Shown here: positions 35,047 through 43,835 of the stretch, piece after piece
How the letters are laid out: every line of letters starts with the position of its first letter
Position numbering within the stretch: position 1 is the stretch's first letter
Assembly: GCF_009604455.1 (NCBI RefSeq)
Contig: NZ_WEGL01000004.1
Location: forward strand, 248,001-312,000
Origin: Streptomyces sp. RB17
GTDB lineage: Bacteria; Actinomycetota; Actinomycetes; Streptomycetales; Streptomycetaceae
Direction of reading: 5' to 3'
Length of the DNA stretch: 64,000 nucleotides
Position numbers and translations under genes: made by a program
The notes under the pieces: model-generated
What the model was told of the DNA's origin: nothing
The model's input: the letters and a program-made list of their open reading frames with translations, nothing else
Databases searched by the model: none

Positions 35047-35354
35047 GTGACGAAAGGATCCGTCTTCTGCTCGTCGCTCACGAACTGGGCCGGTCAGGAC
35101 GACATCACGGCGTGCGGCCATACGTCTGCTTGGTGGATTCAGGCCGACATCGGGCGTTGGATCGCCAGGGCCCGCCTCAAGGTGACCTCATGCGGCACGC
35201 GAGTTCCTTCCGCTCGGTACGGGTCGAGGGGAGCGGGGAAAGCCCAGCCGCGCCATGACCAGAACCGGGATCGCCACCTTCGGGGGGCGGTCCCGGTCGG
35301 CGTCGCGGGGCTGTGAGGGCGAGGACGGAGCACGTGGTCTCCCCGATGCCGCGC
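35047..35354. other. Convergent gap
   Basis: 308 bases between the anchored-protein gene and the kinase gene, whose ends face each other. No clear hairpin or gene was seen. Confidence 0.5.
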
Positions 35355-36827
35355 TCAGATGCGGGTCAACGCCCAGATCCCTATCGCGTAGCAGGCGAGC
35401 GCGAGGAGCAGCACCGGGATCGCCACCTGCGCCGGGGGGCCGGGGCGACGGCGGGTGAGGCGTCGGGCACGGTGCCGGGCGGGGAGCTGAGGGGCCGGCT
35501 GTGGAAACGGCTGTGGCATTGCCCGCGCGGATCGTGGAACCTGTGGGTCCCGAGCGGTGTACGAAGCCGTGGAGGCATCGCCGCCGGGCGCTTCCGGAGC
35601 GGGAAGCGAAGAGGTCGCCGGGACGGGGTGCCAGGGAGCGTACTGCTGGGGGGACGACCGTGGAGGCGCGGGGGCGTCCGGAGAGGCGGCAAAGGCCCCT
35701 GTGGTGGGGATGGGCGGCCCCCCGGCGGGGTGTGAGCCGTGCCGTGCCTGCTGTGCGTACGACTGGGGACTCGGGGTCGGCTGTGGGGGCGGGAGATGGA
35801 AACTACCGGTGTCCGACATCGAGGGAAGCGGGGTGTGCTGCGTCCCGTTGCCGCTCAGACGGGGGTCGGCCGGCTTCTCCGTGCTCCCCGTGCCGTCGGT
35901 GTCCGTGGCCGACTGCGCCTCCCGCACGTGTATCCCGGAGGCGCGCTTGAGCGGGCCGTCGGGACCGAACCCCGGTGGGAGCCGGCCGAGTTGGTCGAAG
36001 ATCTCGATCAGCTCGTCGTCGGGCTCCGGCTCCGGCAGGACTTCCGCCGCGGAGGCGAGCGCCTTGCGCGCACCCGTGGCGGTGCCGAAGCGCGCGGCCG
36101 GGTCGGGCTGGAGCAAGGTCGCCACGACCTGCCACAGCGGTTCCGGGATGCCCTTGGGCGGCCCGGGCGTCCCATTCTCCACGAAGTGCTGCACGAGCGC
36201 CTTGGCGTCGGGCTTGGCGCCTTCGAGCAGATACAGCGCGACCAGGCCCACGGCGAACAGGTCGGCGGGAAAGTCGGGTTCGGCGCGGAGTATCTGCTCG
36301 GGCGCGAGGTAACCCGGCGTGCCCACCACGAGGTTGGTCTCCGTCAGACGGGGCTCGCCGAGCCGCATGGCGATGCCGAAGTCGGACAGCCGCAGCCGCG
36401 GCCGACCGGTCCCGGTCGCCTCGAGCAGGATGTTGGCGGGCTTGATGTCCCGATGGATGACACCCTCGGCGTGCACGGCCGCGAGACCGGACAGCAGCTG
36501 GTCGAGCAGGGTGCACACGAACGCCGGCGGCAGCGGGCCGTAGTCACCGACGAGGTGGACCAGGGAGCCCCCGGCGACCAGGTCCATGGTGAAGAGCACC
36601 TTGTCGTCGTCGGCGGCCCAGCTGGCCGGCGCGAGGACATGGGGGTGGTCGATCCGCAGGGCCTGCTCCCGTACGAAGCGCAGCAGGGAGTGGGCGTCAC
36701 GCTGCTGAAGCACCTTGGCGGCCACATAGCGCCGTCGGCGGTGGTCCCAGGCACGCCACACTGCGCCCACGCCCCCGCGTCCGATCGGGTCGGCCAGCTC
36801 GTACCGGCCGGCGAACACCTCACCCAT
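35355..36827 (-). CDS. Serine/threonine protein kinase with C-terminal membrane helix
   Basis: A 490-residue Hanks-type kinase. The Gly loop IGRGGVGAVW is at about 15-24, the ATP lysine lies in AAKVL, the catalytic loop is HRDIKPAN (about 124-131), DFG is in LSDFGIA, and the activation segment ends GTPGYLAPEQ. A long Pro/Gln/Ser-rich linker (about 270-465) leads to a membrane helix at about 470-487, just before the C-terminus. There is thus no outside sensor domain, unlike PknB at 46105-48096. It may sense through a partner protein. Targets are unknown. Confidence 0.92.
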   Translation of the reverse strand: MGEVFAGRYELADPIGRGGVGAVWRAWDHRRRRYVAAKVLQQRDAHSLLRFVREQALRIDHPHVLAPASWAADDDKVLFTMDLVAGGSLVHLVGDYGPLPPAFVCTLLDQLLSGLAAVHAEGVIHRDIKPANILLEATGTGRPRLRLSDFGIAMRLGEPRLTETNLVVGTPGYLAPEQILRAEPDFPADLFAVGLVALYLLEGAKPDAKALVQHFVENGTPGPPKGIPEPLWQVVATLLQPDPAARFGTATGARKALASAAEVLPEPEPDDELIEIFDQLGRLPPGFGPDGPLKRASGIHVREAQSATDTDGTGSTEKPADPRLSGNGTQHTPLPSMSDTGSFHLPPPQPTPSPQSYAQQARHGSHPAGGPPIPTTGAFAASPDAPAPPRSSPQQYAPWHPVPATSSLPAPEAPGGDASTASYTARDPQVPRSARAMPQPFPQPAPQLPARHRARRLTRRRPGPPAQVAIPVLLLALACYAIGIWALTRI

Positions 36828-37074
36828 GGCAGCCCATCGCTCCTCCCCCGGAACCAGCGCCGGTCCCCTAGCCCCTTGCTTCCCCCCGTTCCCCCGGTCT
36901 CCCCCTGGTCACCCCTGTGATGAGTGACTGATTTCCCCCGTGACGAGCGATACGCCCCCGCTCCCCGTTCGAGGACCGGCCCGCCCCCATGGACCGTCTC
37001 GTGCCCAGTCCCCCCGCACCGGACTCGGCGCCGGCCCGGCCCCCGGACCCCCTCCGTGGACCGGGCCGTGGACC

Positions 37075-37623
37075 CTAGTTCTGGTGGGACTGGTAGTGCG
37101 CGACGGCGTCCGAGGTGCGGCCGGCGCCGTAGACGCGGAGGAACTCCGCCAGCTCGGGATGCGCCGGCGCGAGGCTGTCCGCAGCGTCGATGATGTCGCC
37201 CGCGGCGGCCACCGACCGCAGCAGCGACTGGATCTCGCGGACCACCCGCTTGACCGTCGGCGCCCCCGAACCGCTCGTGGTCTGGGTGGTGTTGTTGAGC
37301 ACAGAGCCCCCCTGCGACTTCTTGATCTCGTCCATGCGCTCGGTCGCCTCGGCGGCGCTCACACTGCCGTCCGCGGCCTGCGCCGCCAGCTCCTGCAGCA
37401 GCTGCACCCGCTGGACCACAGCGGGATTGCCGATCTTCGCGCGCTGGCCGCTCATCAGCTGCGAGAGCATCGGAGCGGACAGTCCCAGCACCGCCGCGAG
37501 ACGGGCCTGGTTGAGCCCGAGATCGTCGATGAGCTTACGGAAGAGCGCCCCCAACGGCTCCCCGTACCAGTTCCGCTGCAGCTCCCGCGCTCTCGCGGTG
37601 GCTTCCTGCTGTGCGGCGTCCAT
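37075..37623 (-). CDS. XRE-like helix-turn-helix DNA-binding protein
   Basis: A 182-residue regulator. The HTH is at about residues 27-62 (LFRKLIDDLGLNQARLAAVLG followed by SAPMLSQLMSG). A helical region, a Thr/Ser-rich linker (about 100-120) and a C-terminal helical domain (about 122-180) follow. It is encoded next to the kinase gene on the same strand with a 247-base gap, suggesting functional association rather than a single operon. The conserved position beside tRNA-Ala is common in Streptomyces; its regulon is unknown. Confidence 0.87.
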   Translation of the reverse strand: MDAAQQEATARARELQRNWYGEPLGALFRKLIDDLGLNQARLAAVLGLSAPMLSQLMSGQRAKIGNPAVVQRVQLLQELAAQAADGSVSAAEATERMDEIKKSQGGSVLNNTTQTTSGSGAPTVKRVVREIQSLLRSVAAAGDIIDAADSLAPAHPELAEFLRVYGAGRTSDAVAHYQSHQN

Positions 37624-37725
37624 TGCGTCTCCCCATCGCTTCCCCTAAAGACCGCGCGGTTCGCTGTAGCGAACCACGTCGAGCATCTTACGGAGCGTGG
37701 TCATGCACGGGGACCCCCAATCTTT

Positions 37726-37756
37726 TTGCGGGATACCGGGGGTGACCCGGTACTCT
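37726..37756 (+). promoter_or_regulatory. Possible promoter of tRNA-Ala
   Basis: TTGCGG (37726-37731) and TACTCT (37751-37756) with a 19-base spacer, about 50 bases before the tRNA. The -10 is good; the spacing is slightly long. Confidence 0.45.
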
Positions 37757-37807
37757 GGTCTGCGGCGCCCACCGGAACGCGAGATCTCCGGCCGGCCGCT
37801 GCATCCC

Positions 37808-37880
37808 GGGGCCTTAGCTCAGTTGGTAGAGCGCCGTCTTTGCATGGCGGATGTCAGGGGTTCGACTCCCCTAGGCTCCA
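37808..37880 (+). tRNA. tRNA-Ala (TGC)
   Basis: A 73-base cloverleaf with acceptor stem GGGGCCT/AGGCTCC (one G-T), anticodon loop TTTGCAT (anticodon TGC), and T-arm GGGTTCGACTCCC. CCA is not encoded. Confidence 0.97.
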
Positions 37881-37889
37881 CCCGGAAAT

Positions 37890-37930
37890 GCCTCCCGACC
37901 TGCGGAAACACAGGCCTGGGAGGCTTTTTT
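37890..37930 (+). terminator. Terminator after tRNA-Ala
   Basis: A hairpin with outer stem GCCTCCC/GGGAGGC and an imperfect inner stem, followed by TTTTTT (from 37925). Confidence 0.88.
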
Positions 37931-38094
37931 CAACTCTGGGCCGCCGACTGTACTCACTGTGTTGAGGCGGTGACACACGGGAAGCGGGCCCGCTGCCCGA
38001 ACGGCCGAGGATCCGGGTCGGCGGCCGCGGCGGACAAGCGAGTCACCGAGGACGAAGTCCGGTTGCCACACGGGCTGCCAGCCATCGGGCGGCG

Positions 38095-38108
38095 GTTTCA
38101 CGTGAAAC
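38095..38108. other. parS centromere site
   Basis: Perfect GTTTCACGTGAAAC. Its last two bases are also the first two of the following 22-bp hairpin. Confidence 0.93.
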
Positions 38109-38154
38109 AGACCGTGGGTCAGACGAGTATCAACTCGACTGACCCACGGCCTGT
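38107..38154 (-). terminator. Terminator after DUF5324
   Basis: A 22-bp stem (38107-38128 with 38133-38154, two imperfect pairs) with the loop ATCA. It lies 33 bases after the DUF5324 stop codon on the minus strand. Confidence 0.85.
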
Positions 38155-38187
38155 TTGACGGCCGACGTGATGTGATTGCGTCCGGTA

Positions 38188-38913
38188 CTACTGCTGGTCG
38201 TCCTGGTTCGCGGCGTCGTCCTCGGCCTGCTTCGCCTGGACCTCGGGGTCCAGGGCCGACGCGCCGCTGCCGTCCACCGAACTGATCCGGCCGCCCGACT
38301 CCGGTACTTCCGTAGCGGCAGGCGGTTCGACCAGCCAGTCAGGATTGGCCTGCTTGTCCCACCACTTCCAGGCGGCGAAGGCACCGCCGGCCAGCAGAGT
38401 CAGCAGTGCCAGCCCCTTCACGGCCCGGCCGGCCCTGCACCGACGCTCGTGCCGGCGGGCCAGCTTCTGGATCTCCTCAGCCGAGACCTGACCACGCAGG
38501 GCGGCCAGGGCGGCTGCGCCACGCGCGGCGGCCTCCTCACGGACCGGAGCGGTGGCGGCCACGGCCTGCTCGATCCTCGGTCGCGAGTACTCGGCCGCCT
38601 GACGCGAGTACTCGGCGGCCTGCCGTGCAGCCTTGCGGGCCCGGACGGCGGCCTCCTGCGCCGCCAGATCCACCTTCGGCGGCACATGCGCACGAGCCTG
38701 TTCCAGACGCGGGACGAGCCGGGCGTCGTACTGCATGCGGGCCTGTTCGGCTGCCTGAGACATCACGGGGGCAAGCCGTACGCGTGCCTCCTGCGCGTAG
38801 AGCGCGGCACGCTCCTTGGCCGTGTCGGCGTAAGGCGCCACCACTTCCGCGGCGTGCAGCACGCTGTCCTTCGCCGAGCCGGTCGCGGCGCGCACGCTGT
38901 CGATGCGGGTCAC
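38188..38913 (-). CDS. DUF5324 family protein
   Basis: A 241-residue protein whose first 140 residues are mostly amphipathic helix rich in Ala, Glu, Arg and Gln, with a repeated RQAAEYSR segment; it resembles apolipoprotein-like or coiled-coil proteins. One membrane helix lies at about 165-183 (GLALLTLLAGGAFAAWKWW). An acidic tail ends the protein. DUF5324 is an actinobacterial family without known function. It is divergently transcribed from the cyclophilin gene. Confidence 0.85.
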   Translation of the reverse strand: MTRIDSVRAATGSAKDSVLHAAEVVAPYADTAKERAALYAQEARVRLAPVMSQAAEQARMQYDARLVPRLEQARAHVPPKVDLAAQEAAVRARKAARQAAEYSRQAAEYSRPRIEQAVAATAPVREEAAARGAAALAALRGQVSAEEIQKLARRHERRCRAGRAVKGLALLTLLAGGAFAAWKWWDKQANPDWLVEPPAATEVPESGGRISSVDGSGASALDPEVQAKQAEDDAANQDDQQ

Positions 38914-39194
38914 GGGTTCCTCCTCCTCGGTGGCGTACGGTATTTCGACTTTCCACCCTTTTACGGATCATGCCTGCCGACGGACCACGCGGCATGCGAG
39001 GGCGGGCATATGGGTGCTGATTGCTCCCTTCGGAGCCATTCCGGTAATTCCCGGGCAACACGATCCTGCCGTCGACACTGCCACGAATCACCGGCGAGCG
39101 CTGCCTTACGGGCGGAACTCGTGGCCGCCGGGCGACGTACGGGCCCGACCGTGCGAGGATCGGGGAGTCACAGGAAGACAACGGAAGGCAGATC

Positions 39195-39725
39195 GTGGCC
39201 GAGCAGCTTTACGCCACCCTGAAGACCAACCACGGCGACATTGTGGTCCAGCTTTTTCCGAACCACGCGCCGGAAACGGTCAAGAACTTCGTCGAGCTGG
39301 CGCAGGGCGAGCGCGAGTGGACCCACCCCGGCACGGGTGAGAAGAGCAAGAAGCCGCTCTACAACGGCACGATCTTCCACCGTGTCATCAGCGGCTTCAT
39401 GATCCAGGGCGGCGACCCGCTGGGCACCGGCATCGGCGGTCCCGGCTACAAGTTCGGGGACGAGTTCCACCCGGACCTGTCCTTCAACAAGCCGTACCTG
39501 CTGGCCATGGCCAACGCCGGCCCGGGCACCAACGGCTCGCAGTTCTTCATCACCGTCGCCCCGACGACGTGGCTGAACCGCAAGCACAGCATCTTCGGCG
39601 AGGTCACCGACCCGGCCAGCCAGAAGGTCGTCGACGCCATCGCCGCCCTGCCCACCGGTCGCAACGACCGCCCGGCGAAGGACGTCGTGATCAACGAGGT
39701 CGTCGTCGAGAAGCGCGAGGGCTGA
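39195..39725 (+). CDS. Peptidyl-prolyl cis-trans isomerase, cyclophilin type
   Basis: A 176-residue cytoplasmic cyclophilin without signal peptide. Active-site segments are FHRVISGFMIQGGDPLGTG (about 60-78) and NGSQFFITVAPTTWL (about 113-127), with the catalytic Arg in FHRV and the Phe/Gln cluster in QFFIT. It speeds proline isomerisation in protein folding. GTG 39195 follows a GGAAGG ribosome-binding site. Confidence 0.95.
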   Translation: MAEQLYATLKTNHGDIVVQLFPNHAPETVKNFVELAQGEREWTHPGTGEKSKKPLYNGTIFHRVISGFMIQGGDPLGTGIGGPGYKFGDEFHPDLSFNKPYLLAMANAGPGTNGSQFFITVAPTTWLNRKHSIFGEVTDPASQKVVDAIAALPTGRNDRPAKDVVINEVVVEKREG

Positions 39726-39803
39726 GCCCACCGCTCCCCGAACCGTCCCCCAGGCAGGCGCCGGGAAGCCCCGGAACACCGGAACCTCCCGCAGGGAACA
39801 AAA

Positions 39804-39838
39804 CGCCCCGCTCGTCCGTACCAAGGATGAGCGGGGCG
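39804..39838 (+). terminator. Terminator after the cyclophilin gene
   Basis: A 14-bp stem (39804-39817 with 39825-39838, one G-T) with a 7-base loop, between cyclophilin and rhomboid genes. Confidence 0.85.
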
Positions 39839-39883
39839 GGGCATTGCCGGGGGCAGCCCCACGACGACCGACAAGGGGAACCG

Positions 39884-40777
39884 ATGGACCACGCCGAAGG
39901 CAGCACGCAGGACGCCGCCCACCGCGTGCCCGTGTGCTACCGGCACCCGGACCGTGAGACCGGTGTGCGCTGCACCCGATGCGAGCGCCCCATCTGCCCC
40001 GAGTGCATGGTCAGCGCCTCGGTCGGCTTCCAGTGCCCCGAGTGTGTACGCGGCGGCAGCGGCACCGGACACCCACCGACGGCGTCCCGGCCCCGCACGT
40101 TCGCCGGCGGCCCGGTCACAGCCGACCCACGGCTGCTCACCAAGGTGCTGATCGGCATCAACCTCGCCGTGTTCCTGGCGCAGCTGGCCGTGGGCAACAG
40201 CCTTGCCGACCGGTTCGAGCTGATCGGCAGGGCCCAGTTCTCCCCGTTCAGCCCCGTCGAGGGCGTTGCCGAGGGGCAGTACTACCGCCTGCTGACCTCG
40301 ATGTTCCTGCACGGCGGCTATGCCCACATCCTGTTCAACATGCTCAGCCTGTGGTGGATCGGCGGCCCCCTGGAAGCGGCCCTCGGCCGCGCCCGCTATC
40401 TCGCGCTGTACTTCGTCTCGGGCCTGGCGGGCAGCGCGCTGACCTACCTCATCGCCGACCCCACCCAGCAGTCCCTCGGCGCCTCCGGCGCGATCTTCGG
40501 CCTCTTCGGCGCGACCGGCGTGCTGATGCGCCGGCTCAACTACGATCTTCGTCCGCTCGTCGCCCTGCTGGTGATCAACCTGATCATCACCTTCACCCCG
40601 GCCATGCACATCGCCTGGGAGGCCCACATCGGCGGGCTGGTCGCCGGTGTCGCCGTCGGCTTCGCGATGATCCACGCTCCGCGCGAGCGGCGGTCGCTCG
40701 TCCAGTACGGCGCCTGTGCGGTCGTACTCGCCGTCGTGGTGGTTCTCACGCTGGTCAGGACCGCTCAGCTCACCTGA
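39884..40777 (+). CDS. Rhomboid-family intramembrane serine protease with zinc-binding N-terminus
   Basis: A 297-residue protein. Residues 17-55 form a B-box-like zinc finger (CYRHPDRETGVRC, CPEC, CPEC). Six or seven membrane helices follow. The catalytic serine is in GASGAIFGLFG (about 204-214) and the catalytic histidine in HIGGL (about 248-252); the N-terminal WxR-type region is replaced by FLHGGYAHILFNM. It is predicted to cut substrates inside the membrane. ATG 39884 with AAGGGG upstream fits; longer upstream frames cross the terminator. Confidence 0.92.
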   Translation: MDHAEGSTQDAAHRVPVCYRHPDRETGVRCTRCERPICPECMVSASVGFQCPECVRGGSGTGHPPTASRPRTFAGGPVTADPRLLTKVLIGINLAVFLAQLAVGNSLADRFELIGRAQFSPFSPVEGVAEGQYYRLLTSMFLHGGYAHILFNMLSLWWIGGPLEAALGRARYLALYFVSGLAGSALTYLIADPTQQSLGASGAIFGLFGATGVLMRRLNYDLRPLVALLVINLIITFTPAMHIAWEAHIGGLVAGVAVGFAMIHAPRERRSLVQYGACAVVLAVVVVLTLVRTAQLT

Positions 40778-40787
40778 TGCCGAACCG

Positions 40788-41001
40788 TTGTCCACAGGGT
40801 GTGGCGGATCTTGTGCACCCTGTGGGGGCACAGCTGTGCCCCCTGTCGCTCGGATGCGTTTTCGCAGGTCGGGCAGGGGGCGAACAGATGTATGAGGGTC
40901 GGTTGGCCGGTCACACCGGCGTCAACGCCCGATGAGTTATCCACAGATCGTAGTTTCTTTTCCCCAGGGAGATTGTGGACAGCTTCCTGGCCTGTGGATA
41001 A
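40788..41001. other. DnaA-box cluster between the rhomboid gene and crgA
   Basis: Four strong boxes in 214 bases: TTGTCCACA 40788-40796 (+), TTATCCACA 40937-40945 (+), CTGTCCACA 40974-40982 (-), and TTATCCACA 40993-41001 (-). Three are consensus quality and the last two form inverted pairs with the second. DnaA-box clusters outside oriC are known from S. coelicolor, where one affects replication control. Most of the gap between the two genes is occupied by it. Confidence 0.75.
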
Positions 41002-41025
41002 CTCGGCGGATAGCCCTGGGCAGAG

Positions 41026-41280
41026 CTACTTCCACTGGGTGGAGACACCGAAGCCGGCGGCGATGAAGCCGAAACCGACCACGATGTTCCAGTTGTCCAG
41101 TGCGTCGATGGGCAGCGAGCCGCCGGTCACGTAGAAGACGACGATCCAGGCCAGTCCGATGATGAACATGGCGAGCATGACAGGCGCGACCCAGCCGCGG
41201 CTGCCCAGCTTGATCGCCTGCGCCTGCTTCGCCGGCGGCGGCGTGTAGTCGGCCTTCTTGCGGATACGTGACTTCGGCAC
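41026..41280 (-). CDS. crgA: Cell division protein CrgA
   Basis: An 84-residue membrane protein starting VPKSRIRKKADYTPPP, with helices at about 33-53 (PVMLAMFIIGLAWIVVFYV) and 63-79. It ends STQWK. CrgA inhibits or coordinates FtsZ-ring formation in Streptomyces aerial hyphae and recruits division proteins in mycobacteria. GTG 41280 follows GGAGAG. It is divergent from the DUF881 gene, and the fha-pstP-ftsW-pbpA-pknB operon lies further downstream. Confidence 0.95.
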   Translation of the reverse strand: MPKSRIRKKADYTPPPAKQAQAIKLGSRGWVAPVMLAMFIIGLAWIVVFYVTGGSLPIDALDNWNIVVGFGFIAAGFGVSTQWK

Positions 41281-41391
41281 GAGGGTCTCTCCTGTCGATG
41301 CGCTGCGTGGCCGCGCAGGTAACCAGTTCGGGCTCGGGGCAGCGTACAAGGGGCCGACATGGCGGCTCTGTGTGTTCCCCCGGGCGTCCGT

Positions 41392-41397
41392 TAGCGT
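41392..41397 (+). promoter_or_regulatory. Possible -10 for the DUF881-sortase unit
   Basis: TAGCGT lies about 36 bases before the DUF881 start. A -35 is not clear. Confidence 0.35.
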
Positions 41398-41432
41398 AGT
41401 GCTTCCGCGGCGCCGAAGGAGATAAGGGTACG

Positions 41433-42221
41433 TTGAGCAATTCTGCCGACTCCCCCGGGACGGGGGCAACGGGTTCCGGCCCTGGCCGCGGCCTGCGTGT
41501 CCGCCCCGTGCGGATGCTCACGGCGGCCGTCTTCGCCCTCGCGGGGCTGATCTTCTTCACCAGCTTCAACACGGCCAAGGGCACCGACATCCGGCAGGAC
41601 GGCTCCCTGCTGAAGCTGTCCGACCTGATCCAGCAGCGCAGCCGCAAGAACAAGGAGCTGGACGAGTCCGACGCGGCCCTGCGCGGGAGCGTGGAGTCCC
41701 TCGCCGAGAGCGACGACGGCAGCAGCAAGGCGCAGGACCGCAGGCTCAGCGGGCTGGAGAAGAGCGCCGGTACCCAGAAGCTCACGGGTCACGGCATCAC
41801 CGTCACCCTCAACGACGCCCCGCCCAACGCCACCGCCAAGCTCCCCGGCTATCCCGAGCCGCAGCCCGACTACCTGGTCATCCACCAGCAGGACCTGCAG
41901 GCCGTGGTGAACGCCCTGTGGCAGGGCGGCGCCCGGGGCATCAAGGTCATGGACCAGCGGCTGATCTCCACCAGCGCGGTGCGCTGTGTCGGCAACACCC
42001 TGATCCTCCAGGGCCGGGTCTACTCACCGCCGTACAAGATCACGGCGGTCGGCGATCCGGACACGTTGCAGCAGGCGCTGGCGGCGAGCAAGGCGATCCA
42101 GACCTACATGGTGTACGTCAACGTCTACGGCCTCGGCTGGAAAGTCACCGACGACGGGACGGTGACTCTTCCCGGCTACTCGGGCACAGTGGATCTGCAC
42201 TACGCGAAGCCCGTGCAGTAG
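41433..42221 (+). CDS. DUF881 family membrane-anchored protein
   Basis: A 262-residue protein with a short cytoplasmic start, a membrane helix (about 28-46), a coiled-coil-like segment (about 60-100) and an outside DUF881 domain (about 110-260, with core HGITVTLNDAP and GARGIKVMDQRL). DUF881 proteins occur near division genes in many Gram-positive bacteria; the function is unknown. TTG 41433 is preceded by GAAGGAGATAAGG. It probably heads the unit running into the sortases. Confidence 0.88.
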   Translation: MSNSADSPGTGATGSGPGRGLRVRPVRMLTAAVFALAGLIFFTSFNTAKGTDIRQDGSLLKLSDLIQQRSRKNKELDESDAALRGSVESLAESDDGSSKAQDRRLSGLEKSAGTQKLTGHGITVTLNDAPPNATAKLPGYPEPQPDYLVIHQQDLQAVVNALWQGGARGIKVMDQRLISTSAVRCVGNTLILQGRVYSPPYKITAVGDPDTLQQALAASKAIQTYMVYVNVYGLGWKVTDDGTVTLPGYSGTVDLHYAKPVQ

Positions 42222-42275
42222 CCGGCAGCAGCCCTGCGCCGGCCGTCCGCCAGCCGTCCGTCAACGGAGGCGCCG

Positions 42276-42986
42276 GTGCGCGTGATCGTCCGGACCGTCA
42301 GCGAGCTGTGCATCACCGTCGGCACTCTGATCGTGCTCTTCGTCGCCTATGTGCTGTTCTGGACGGGAGTGCGGGCCGACGGCGCCATGAACGACCAGAT
42401 CGACCAGCTGCACCGGCAGTGGTCGAAGGGGAGCGTGGGGCCGACGACCGTCCCGGGCAAGAAGGCGAGCGCCGAGGGCGAGCAGACGGTCTCCGTGACG
42501 AGACCCGAGCCGTACCGCTACGGCAAGGCCTTCGCGATCATGTACATCCCGCGGCTCGGTTTCACGTGGAACAAGCCGGTCCTGGAGGGCACCGGCCGGG
42601 ACGTGCTGGCGAAGGGACTGGCCCACTACGCGGGCACCGCCCAGCTCGGCCAGGAGGGGAACTTCGCGGTGGCCGGTCACCGGCGCACATACGGCGACCC
42701 GTTCCTGGACTTCCCGAAACTGCGGCCCGGGGACGCCGTCGTCCTCACGGACGGGACGACCTGGTTCACGTATCGGATCGACAAAGGGCCCTACAAAACC
42801 GCGCCGACGGACGTTGAGGTGATCGACCCTGTGCCACGTAAGTCCGGGTACACGCGTCCCGGCCGGTACCTGACGCTGACCACGTGCGATCCGGAATGGG
42901 GGCACAGTCACCGGCTGATCGTCTGGGCGCACCTGGACTCCACGCAGTCTGTGGAGGCAGGCGAACCGAAGGCTCTGCGCCGTTAG
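42276..42986 (+). CDS. Class E sortase
   Basis: A 236-residue transpeptidase with an N-terminal membrane helix (about 8-30). The catalytic His lies in VAGHRRTYGDP, the Cys in LTLTTCDPEW and the Arg in HRLIVW. Class E sortases of Streptomyces attach LAxTG proteins to the wall; chaplins are known clients. It is the shortest of the three sortases here. A parS-like GTTTCACGTGGAAC at 42559 inside it has one mismatch and is probably chance. Confidence 0.9.
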   Translation: MRVIVRTVSELCITVGTLIVLFVAYVLFWTGVRADGAMNDQIDQLHRQWSKGSVGPTTVPGKKASAEGEQTVSVTRPEPYRYGKAFAIMYIPRLGFTWNKPVLEGTGRDVLAKGLAHYAGTAQLGQEGNFAVAGHRRTYGDPFLDFPKLRPGDAVVLTDGTTWFTYRIDKGPYKTAPTDVEVIDPVPRKSGYTRPGRYLTLTTCDPEWGHSHRLIVWAHLDSTQSVEAGEPKALRR

Positions 42987-43038
42987 TCTGGTGGCGTACG
43001 GCGTGAGTCAGGTGCCGTGGGGATACGGAAGGAACGGC

Positions 43039-43200
43039 ATGTACGGCTGGATCTGGCGGCATCTGCCGGGCAACGCGTGGGTGAGGGCGCTGATCTCCCT
43101 CGTCCTGGTCCTGGCCGTGATCTACATCCTCTTCCAGTACGTCTTCCCGTGGGCCGAACCGCTGCTGCCCTTCAACGATGTGACGGTGGACAACCAGTGA
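43039..43200 (+). CDS. Small single-helix membrane protein
   Basis: A 53-residue protein beginning MYGWIWRHLPGNAWVRA with one hydrophobic helix (about 17-38) and a short acidic tail ending in TVDNQ. ATG 43039 follows GGAAGG. It overlaps pabA by four bases. Similar micro-proteins sit at this place in other Streptomyces; their role is unknown. Confidence 0.8.
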   Translation: MYGWIWRHLPGNAWVRALISLVLVLAVIYILFQYVFPWAEPLLPFNDVTVDNQ

Positions 43201-43835
43201 GTGCGCGGATTCTCGTCGTCGACAACTACGACAGCTTCGTCTTCAACCTCGTCCAGTACCTGTACCAGCTGGGTGCCGAGTGCGAGGTGCTGCGCAACGA
43301 CGAGGTGTCGACAGCGCATGCCCAGGACGGGTTCGACGGGGTGCTGCTCTCGCCCGGTCCGGGGACGCCGGAGGAGGCGGGCGTGTGCGTGGACATGGTC
43401 CGGCACTGTGCCGCCACCGGTGTGCCGGTCTTCGGCGTGTGCCTCGGCATGCAGTCGATGCAGGTGGCGTACGGCGGTGTGGTGGACCGGGCGCCCGAGC
43501 TGCTGCACGGCAAGACCTCGCTGGTGGAGCACGCGGGCAAGGGCGTCTTCGCGGGCCTGCCCACGCCCTTCACGGCGACCCGCTACCACTCCCTGGCCGC
43601 CGAGCCGGCGACGGTACCGGCCGAGCTGGAGGTGACCGCCCGCACCCACGACGGCATCATCATGGGCCTGCGGCACCGTGAACTGCCGGTCGAGGGAGTC
43701 CAGTTCCACCCCGAGTCGGTACTGACCGAGCACGGGCACCGGATGCTGGCCAACTGGCTGGTGGAGTGCGGCGACCAGGGTGCCGTGGCGAGGTCGACGG
43801 GGCTTGCCCCGGTGGTGGGCAGGGCCACGGCGTGA
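43197..43835 (+). CDS. pabA: Aminodeoxychorismate/anthranilate synthase glutamine amidotransferase subunit
   Basis: A 212-residue class I glutamine amidotransferase. The nucleophile is in FGVCLGMQ (about 80-87), the His-Glu pair in QFHPES, and the oxyanion region in LSPGPGTP. It supplies ammonia to PabB or TrpE for folate or tryptophan precursor synthesis; the synthase subunit is elsewhere. It overlaps both the small membrane protein and the next sortase by four bases, so a folate-type enzyme is embedded in a sortase operon. Confidence 0.93.
   Translation: MSARILVVDNYDSFVFNLVQYLYQLGAECEVLRNDEVSTAHAQDGFDGVLLSPGPGTPEEAGVCVDMVRHCAATGVPVFGVCLGMQSMQVAYGGVVDRAPELLHGKTSLVEHAGKGVFAGLPTPFTATRYHSLAAEPATVPAELEVTARTHDGIIMGLRHRELPVEGVQFHPESVLTEHGHRMLANWLVECGDQGAVARSTGLAPVVGRATA

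Larger units (their letters stand above)
37881..38187. other. Gap with two hairpins and parS
   Basis: 307 bases after tRNA-Ala holding its terminator, a parS site and the DUF5324 terminator. No gene is supported. Confidence 0.7.

Noticed and set aside
42559..42572. parS-like GTTTCACGTGGAAC in the first sortase gene
   Set aside because: One mismatch in the outer palindrome, inside a conserved coding segment; chance is the simpler explanation.
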